Origin: Pseudomonas gingeri
GTDB lineage: Bacteria > Pseudomonadota > Gammaproteobacteria > Pseudomonadales > Pseudomonadaceae
NCBI RefSeq assembly: GCF_013385425.1
Contig: NZ_JACAQA010000033.1
Location: forward strand, 1 to 34,022
Length of the DNA: 34,022 bases
Direction of reading: 5' to 3'
Part shown: positions 30,480-34,022 of the stretch, one piece after another
Layout: every line of letters begins with the position of its first letter
How positions within the stretch are numbered: position 1 is the first letter of the stretch
Made by a program: the position numbers and the translations under genes
Notes under the pieces: model-generated
Database searches by the model: none
What the model saw: only the letters and a program-made list of their open reading frames with translations
What the model was told of the DNA's origin: nothing

Positions 30480-31673
30480 TTATTCGATTACTTTCGCTAC
30501 CACACCCGCGCCGACGGTACGACCGCCCTCACGGATAGCGAAACGCAAGCCATCTTCCATCGCAATAGTCTTGATCAGAGTGACAGTCATCTGAATGTTG
30601 TCACCTGGCATTACCATTTCGACGCCTTCCGGCAGCTCGCAGTTACCAGTCACATCAGTCGTACGGAAGTAGAACTGCGGACGGTAGCCCTTGAAGAACG
30701 GCGTATGACGACCGCCTTCTTCCTTGCTCAGGACGTAAACTTCTGCAGTGAACTTGGTGTGCGGCTTGACCGAACCCGGCTTGACCAGTACCTGGCCACG
30801 CTCGACATCGTCACGCTTGGTGCCGCGCAGCAGAACGCCGCAGTTTTCACCTGCACGACCTTCGTCGAGCAGTTTACGAAACATTTCAACGCCGGTGCAG
30901 GTGGTGACAGCAGTGTCACGCAAGCCTACGATTTCCAGCGGATCTTGAACACGAACGATACCGCGCTCAATACGACCCGTCACAACGGTACCGCGACCGG
31001 AGATCGAGAACACGTCTTCGATTGGCATCAGGAACGGCTTGTCGATTGCGCGCTCAGGCTCGGGAATGTAGCTATCCAGAGTCTCAACCAGCTTCTTGAC
31101 AGCCGAAGTACCCATGCCATTTTCATCATTGCCTTCCAGCGCCATGCGCGCGGAGCCAATGATGATCGGCGTGTCGTCACCTGGGAAATCGTAAGTGCTC
31201 AGCAGATCGCGCACCTCCATCTCAACCAGCTCCAGCAGCTCGGCATCATCTACCAGGTCAGCCTTGTTCAGGAAGACCACAATGTAGGGAACGCCTACCT
31301 GACGGGACAACAGGATGTGCTCACGGGTTTGCGGCATCGGACCATCAGCGGCCGAGCAAACCAGGATCGCGCCATCCATCTGCGCAGCACCGGTAATCAT
31401 GTTTTTTACGTAGTCGGCGTGACCTGGACAGTCAACGTGTGCGTAGTGACGCACGGCCGAATCGTATTCAACGTGAGCGGTGTTGATGGTGATGCCACGA
31501 GCTTTTTCTTCTGGGGCGCTATCGATCTTGTCGAAGTCAACCTTGGCCGAACCGAACACTTCGGAGCAAACGCGAGTCAAGGCAGCAGTGAGCGTAGTTT
31601 TACCATGGTCGACGTGACCAATGGTCCCCACGTTGACGTGCGGCTTATTACGTTCGAACTTTTCCTTAGCCAT
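30480..31673 (-). CDS. tufB: Elongation factor Tu (tRNA-linked copy)
   Basis: This is the second EF-Tu gene, 397 residues, with G1 at 19-26, G3 DCPG at 81-84 and G4 NKAD at 136-139. I set the start at MAKEKFERNKPHVNVGTIGH (ATG 31671-31673); the longer reading through an upstream non-conserved 23-residue segment enters the tRNA-Thr terminator hairpin. The tRNA-Tyr-Gly-Thr-tuf-tRNA-Trp layout matches the tufB locus of gammaproteobacteria. About 17 residues differ from tufA, including K44 for I44 and E207 for V207. Confidence 0.98.
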   Translation of the reverse strand: MAKEKFERNKPHVNVGTIGHVDHGKTTLTAALTRVCSEVFGSAKVDFDKIDSAPEEKARGITINTAHVEYDSAVRHYAHVDCPGHADYVKNMITGAAQMDGAILVCSAADGPMPQTREHILLSRQVGVPYIVVFLNKADLVDDAELLELVEMEVRDLLSTYDFPGDDTPIIIGSARMALEGNDENGMGTSAVKKLVETLDSYIPEPERAIDKPFLMPIEDVFSISGRGTVVTGRIERGIVRVQDPLEIVGLRDTAVTTCTGVEMFRKLLDEGRAGENCGVLLRGTKRDDVERGQVLVKPGSVKPHTKFTAEVYVLSKEEGGRHTPFFKGYRPQFYFRTTDVTGNCELPEGVEMVMPGDNIQMTVTLIKTIAMEDGLRFAIREGGRTVGAGVVAKVIE

Positions 31674-31715
31674 CGAAATCACCCTCAGGAGAAGAATTAA
31701 GCAAGCTACATCAGC

Positions 31716-31751
31716 CATTAAAACAAAGGCAGATATTTGCATATCTGCCTT
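31716..31751 (-). terminator. Terminator-like hairpin between tRNA-Thr and tufB
   Basis: A perfect 11-bp stem (AAGGCAGATAT / ATATCTGCCTT) with a 4-base loop begins 7 bases after tRNA-Thr and is followed in the RNA by UGUUUUAAUGG. It may end most tRNA transcripts while letting some polymerase reach tufB, or guide 3' processing of tRNA-Thr. No good separate tufB promoter is visible. Confidence 0.6.
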
Positions 31752-31758
31752 GTTGTTA

Positions 31759-31834
31759 TGGAGCTCTTGAGCGGATTTGAACCGCTGACCTCACCCTTAC
31801 CAAGGGTGTGCTCTACCAACTGAGCTACAAGAGC
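31759..31834 (-). tRNA. tRNA-Thr (GGU)
   Basis: Minus-strand 76-base cloverleaf beginning GCTCTTGTAGCTCAGTTGGT, with anticodon loop TTGGTAA (anticodon GGT), T-loop TTCAAAT and encoded CCA. Third gene of the tRNA cluster, 26 bases after tRNA-Gly. Reads ACC and ACU codons by standard wobble. Confidence 0.98.
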
Positions 31835-31860
31835 GAAACACGGTGCACAAACAGCAAACT

Positions 31861-31934
<74 letters not shown>

Positions 31935-31959
31935 GGAGCTTGCAGCTCACGCTTAAATA

Positions 31960-32044
<85 letters not shown>

Positions 32045-32057
32045 TAAGCGAGCCGAC

Positions 32058-32085
32058 ATTCTACATCATGTCGACCTTCTGTCAA
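32058..32085 (-). promoter_or_regulatory. Promoter of the tRNA-Tyr-Gly-Thr(-tufB) unit
   Basis: On the minus strand TTGACA (32080-32085) and TAGAAT (32058-32063) are spaced by 16 bases. The -10 box is followed by a GC-rich discriminator (GTCGGCTCGC), a feature of stringently controlled stable-RNA promoters. The predicted start is a few bases before tRNA-Tyr. Confidence 0.85.
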
Positions 32086-32124
32086 GCATTTTTCTCATTT
32101 AAATTATGAGGTTAGCTGCGTTGA

Positions 32125-32170
32125 CCCGCTTCGTAGCCAGTCCCTCAAGAGGTGTTCACTGCGAAGCGGG
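32125..32170 (-). other. Inverted repeat after the SPOR-domain gene
   Basis: Nine-base arms CCCGCTTCG and CGAAGCGGG enclose 28 bases that can form a smaller inner hairpin (CCTC/GAGG). It lies 16 bases after the SPOR gene stop and about 40 bases before the tRNA promoter -35. No U-run follows, so it may be a weak or Rho-type terminator for the birA unit. The low-coordinate side to 32086 shows only A/T-rich sequence upstream of the promoter. Confidence 0.4.
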
Positions 32171-32186
32171 CGCCATTCTATTCAAA

Positions 32187-32633
32187 CTATTCGACAGTTG
32201 CAATGCCTTCGCACGGCATTATTTTATGTTTTAACTCATTGAATTCTTTAGCAAGGTTCTGCAGCAGGGCGTCGTCCAGCAAATGCTGGCTTTCAGGTGC
32301 GATCCGTACCCAGTACCCCGCCGAATCGGGCACATTCACCTGCTCTGCCCGCGCCTTGATATTGCTGCCCTGGAGACGCTGCACAATGGACTGCGCCAGA
32401 TCCTGGCGAGCCACGGCACCCAGATAGACACAATCGCCTTCGCGCTCCGGCGCCGCAGAGACCGCACGACGCCCGCCGGCGCCATCGGATTCGCTCAACA
32501 ACTGGATATCCTGGTGAGCGCTGCGGTACAGCGAAAGAGGAGCGACTTCCTTGGCCCTCAAGGGCGCTTCCTGCTGGTGCCAGACGTAATAGACACCATT
32601 GAGCACCAGCAACAACAGAAACAACCAACGCAT
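32187..32633 (-). CDS. Small inner-membrane protein with SPOR domain
   Basis: The 148-residue protein starts MRWLFLLLLVLNGVYYVWHQ, a single N-terminal membrane span (about 3-17), then a low-conservation linker (about 20-66), then a SPOR-like domain (about 67-143) with CVYLGAVARQDLAQSIVQRL and GYWVRIAP. SPOR domains bind denuded septal peptidoglycan glycans, so the protein probably faces the periplasm near the division site; this is family knowledge. I set the start at the ATG 32631-32633, which has a GAGG site and lies 7 bases after the coaX remnant stop. A TTG start further up would add sequence overlapping coaX. Pseudomonads have such a gene here. Confidence 0.85.
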   Translation of the reverse strand: MRWLFLLLLVLNGVYYVWHQQEAPLRAKEVAPLSLYRSAHQDIQLLSESDGAGGRRAVSAAPEREGDCVYLGAVARQDLAQSIVQRLQGSNIKARAEQVNVPDSAGYWVRIAPESQHLLDDALLQNLAKEFNELKHKIMPCEGIATVE

Positions 32634-32640
32634 AGGAACC

Positions 32641-32745
32641 TCAATCGAGCGGACACGCCACCGCCAAGCCAACCAATACCAGGACGGGCACCCGATGCGC
32701 CCTGCCCTTGTTAAAACCGCTAGCCGCCTCGAACTCAAGCATCAT
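32641..32745 (-). pseudogene. coaX: Collapsed type III pantothenate kinase remnant (34 codons)
   Basis: Translation from the ATG at 32743-32745 is MMLEFEAASGFNKGRAHRVP, then VLVLVGLAVACPLD and a stop. The first 15 residues align without gaps to the start of Pseudomonas CoaX as I recall it (MILELDCGNSFIKWR), with the Asp, Gly and Asn of the phosphate-binding segment replaced by Glu, Ala and Ser. The last 15 or so residues resemble the CoaX C terminus (DLVFVGLAxACPL). Intact CoaX is about 250 residues and normally sits between birA and the SPOR gene, so around 215 codons are missing. The start still overlaps the birA end (ATGATG inside GATGATGCTTGA) and the stop lies 7 bases before the SPOR gene. 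It cannot be an active kinase. It could survive as a coupling leader peptide, or reflect an assembly error. Confidence 0.8.
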
Positions 32746-33694
32746 CGCGCAAGCGCAGGCTGAGTTCGCCACCACTGAAGACCTTTTCCACGCCATCCAC
32801 TTGCAGACGGAGCGCGCCCTGCTGGTCGATGCCCAGCACGATCCCTTCGACCTGGCTCACTCCCGCGACTAGGGCGACCTTGCGCCCCTGCCAGAGATGA
32901 TTCTGCTCCCACTCAGCCTGGATAGCCGCGAAACCAGAGGACTGGTGCCACTCCAGGTAAAAGCGCAGCTTTTCCCCCAGGCTCGCGATCAGCTCGTTGC
33001 GATCGATCGAACGACCCGTTTCCAACCGTGCCGATGTCCACAGCTGATCCACCTGTTCGGCAACCTGCATATTGACGTTGATCCCGACCCCCAGCACGAC
33101 GTGACAGACATCCGCCGGGTCGCCGACCAGCTCCAGCAGAATGCCGGCGATCTTCTTGTTGTCCACCAGGACATCATTGGGCCACTTCAGCCCCGCCCGG
33201 GCGATCCCCAGCTCACGCAATGCACTTAGAACCGCCAGGCCGACCACCAGGCTCAAGCCCTCCAGCTGACGCATGCCGCCTTCGATCCTGAGCAACAGGC
33301 TGTAATAGATATTTTCCGCGAACGGACTGACCCAATGCCGGCCCCGGCGTCCTCGCCCCGCGGTTTGCCGTTCTGCCACCACGATGAAAGGCGCAGCAGC
33401 CCCCTTCTCCATCAGGCGTAGCGCCTCGGCATTGGTTGAGTCGATGGTGTCGTAGACATGCACTGGCCACGATGGGGAGGGTTTTGCAGCCACTATCTCC
33501 TGCTCGCCCAGCAACACCAGCGGATTGGCAAGCTGGTAACCGCGACCACGGACTTTATGGATAACCAGCCCGAACTCCGCCTCCAATTGCTGGAGCTGTT
33601 TCCAGACGGCGCTGCGGCTGACGCCCAAGGCTGCCCCTAGCGCTTGCCCGGAGTGGAATCGACCATCTTTGAGGAGCTTCAACAACGTCAACAT
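32735..33694 (-). CDS. birA: Bifunctional biotin-protein ligase / biotin operon repressor
   Basis: BirA makes biotinyl-AMP and attaches biotin to the acetyl-CoA carboxylase carrier protein; with its DNA-binding domain it represses biotin synthesis genes. The 319-residue product has an N-terminal winged helix (about 1-60, GQALGAALGVSRSAVWKQLQ), the ligase motif GRGRRGR at 113-119, DSTN at 85-88, KWPND at 170-174, and a small C-terminal domain. The presence of the helix-turn-helix makes it the bifunctional class. A possible -10 (TATCAT, 33723-33728) lies upstream without a convincing -35. Its last codons overlap the coaX remnant start. Confidence 0.97.
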   Translation of the reverse strand: MLTLLKLLKDGRFHSGQALGAALGVSRSAVWKQLQQLEAEFGLVIHKVRGRGYQLANPLVLLGEQEIVAAKPSPSWPVHVYDTIDSTNAEALRLMEKGAAAPFIVVAERQTAGRGRRGRHWVSPFAENIYYSLLLRIEGGMRQLEGLSLVVGLAVLSALRELGIARAGLKWPNDVLVDNKKIAGILLELVGDPADVCHVVLGVGINVNMQVAEQVDQLWTSARLETGRSIDRNELIASLGEKLRFYLEWHQSSGFAAIQAEWEQNHLWQGRKVALVAGVSQVEGIVLGIDQQGALRLQVDGVEKVFSGGELSLRLRDDA

Positions 33695-33780
33695 GCAGGT
33701 CTCGACTCACAATGAGGCAGGCATGATAGCCATGCGCCGAGAGCTTGCATATGACTCTTGAGCCTTGCAGCGCCTGGGCC

Positions 33781-33881
33781 GGCCTCTTCGCGGGCAAGCC
33801 CGGCTCCTACAGTGTGATGTCGTATGCGAATTTTGTGTACGACGCCGTCCTGTAGGAGCAGGGCTTGCCCGCGAAGAGGCC
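33781..33881 (-). repeat. REP inverted pair (REPIN-type)
   Basis: Two near-perfect inverted copies of a 32-base sequence (33781-33812, GGCCTCTTCGCGGGCAAGCC at the start; 33850-33881 in reverse) flank a 37-base centre that contains its own smaller inverted pair (GTCGTA / TACGAC). The core GCGGGCAAGCCCGGCTCCTAC is the REP family common in P. fluorescens and P. putida. Arms differ at one or two bases. It lies between birA and the 5S rRNA terminator. Such pairs are mobilised in trans by RAYT transposases; none is encoded in the window. Confidence 0.88.
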
Positions 33882-33909
33882 CTCGAGTCTTGCGACATTT
33901 TCGCGGCCC

Positions 33910-33945
33910 AAAAACAAAACCCCAACTGCTTTCGCAATTGGGGTT
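33910..33945 (-). terminator. rRNA operon terminator
   Basis: In the minus-strand RNA AACCCCAAUUGC pairs with GCAGUUGGGGUU (12 bp, one G-U) around a GAAA tetraloop, followed by UUGUUUUU. It lies about 12 bases after the 5S rRNA 3' end and is a strong intrinsic terminator for the rRNA operon entering from the right. Confidence 0.92.
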
Positions 33946-33956
33946 TCGGAATTTAA

Positions 33957-34022
33957 TCTTGACGATGACCTACTCTCACATGGGGAAACCCCACACTACC
34001 ATCGGCGATGCATCGTTTCACT
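33957..34022 (-). rRNA. rrf: 5S rRNA, 3' part (cut by window end)
   Basis: The minus strand from the window edge reads AGTGAAACGATGCATCGCCG and continues through GGTAGTGTGGGGTTTCCCCA to GTCATCGTCAAG, which is the 3' half of Pseudomonas 5S rRNA. The 5' half is outside the window. The exact mature 3' end (33957 here) is approximate by a base or two. Confidence 0.95.

Noticed and set aside
31674..31742. A 23-residue N-terminal extension of tufB
   Set aside because: It would start inside the terminator hairpin after tRNA-Thr and has no counterpart in tufA; the conserved MAKEKFERN start is clear.
32634..32738. TTG-started 35-residue N-terminal extension of the SPOR-domain protein
   Set aside because: The extension overlaps the coaX remnant in another frame, is arginine- and tryptophan-rich without a signal, and the ATG at 32631-32633 has its own GAGG site and directly begins the membrane span.

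Overview
The window is a contiguous block of the bacterial housekeeping chromosome from a Pseudomonas, most likely of the P. fluorescens group. Every gene lies on the minus strand. The genus call rests on gene order (5S rRNA, birA, SPOR-domain gene, tRNA-Tyr/Gly/Thr, tuf, tRNA-Trp, secE, nusG, L11/L1, L10/L7-L12, rpoB, rpoC, str, S10, spc, alpha), on protein lengths, on the 5S 3' half and on a Pseudomonas-type REP pair. The species call is weaker.

In transcription order (high to low coordinates): the 3' half of a 5S rRNA gene and its terminator (34022-33910); a REP inverted pair (33881-33781); birA (33694-32735); a collapsed coaX remnant of 34 codons (32745-32641); a membrane SPOR-domain protein (32633-32187); a strong promoter and the tRNA-Tyr, tRNA-Gly, tRNA-Thr cluster ending in a terminator-like hairpin; tufB; a promoter, tRNA-Trp, secE and nusG; rplK-rplA; a probable L10 leader with rplJ-rplL; an intrinsic attenuator; rpoB-rpoC; the str operon (rpsL-rpsG-fusA-tufA); the S10 operon (rpsJ to rpsQ) running into rplN-rplX-rplE-rpsN; a second unit rpsH to rpmJ; and the alpha operon (rpsM-rpsK-rpsD-rpoA-rplQ). 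Together these make much of the ribosome, all large core RNA polymerase subunits, EF-Tu, EF-G, NusG and two of the Sec translocon subunits.

Protein-coding content is ordinary and intact. Drug-target positions that can be read (RpsL K43/K88; RpoB D521/H531/S536) are wild type. The informative parts are between genes. Promoters with 16-17 bp spacers can be read ahead of rpsL, rpsJ, rpsH, rpsM, tRNA-Trp and tRNA-Tyr. Four of them (rpsL, rpsJ, rpsH, rpsM) have a stem-loop that abuts or contains the -35 box. The one inside the spc block lies before rpsH, not before rplN as in E. coli. The S10 5' leader is far shorter than the E. coli L4-responsive leader.

The most unusual observation is coaX: only the first ~15 and last ~17 residues of type III pantothenate kinase can be recognised, the N-terminal active-site residues are changed, and the frame remains open between birA and the SPOR gene. 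I see no novel defence, mobile or biosynthetic system in this window. No stretch above 300 bases lacks a gene; the longest intergenic gaps are 211-262 bases and are annotated individually.
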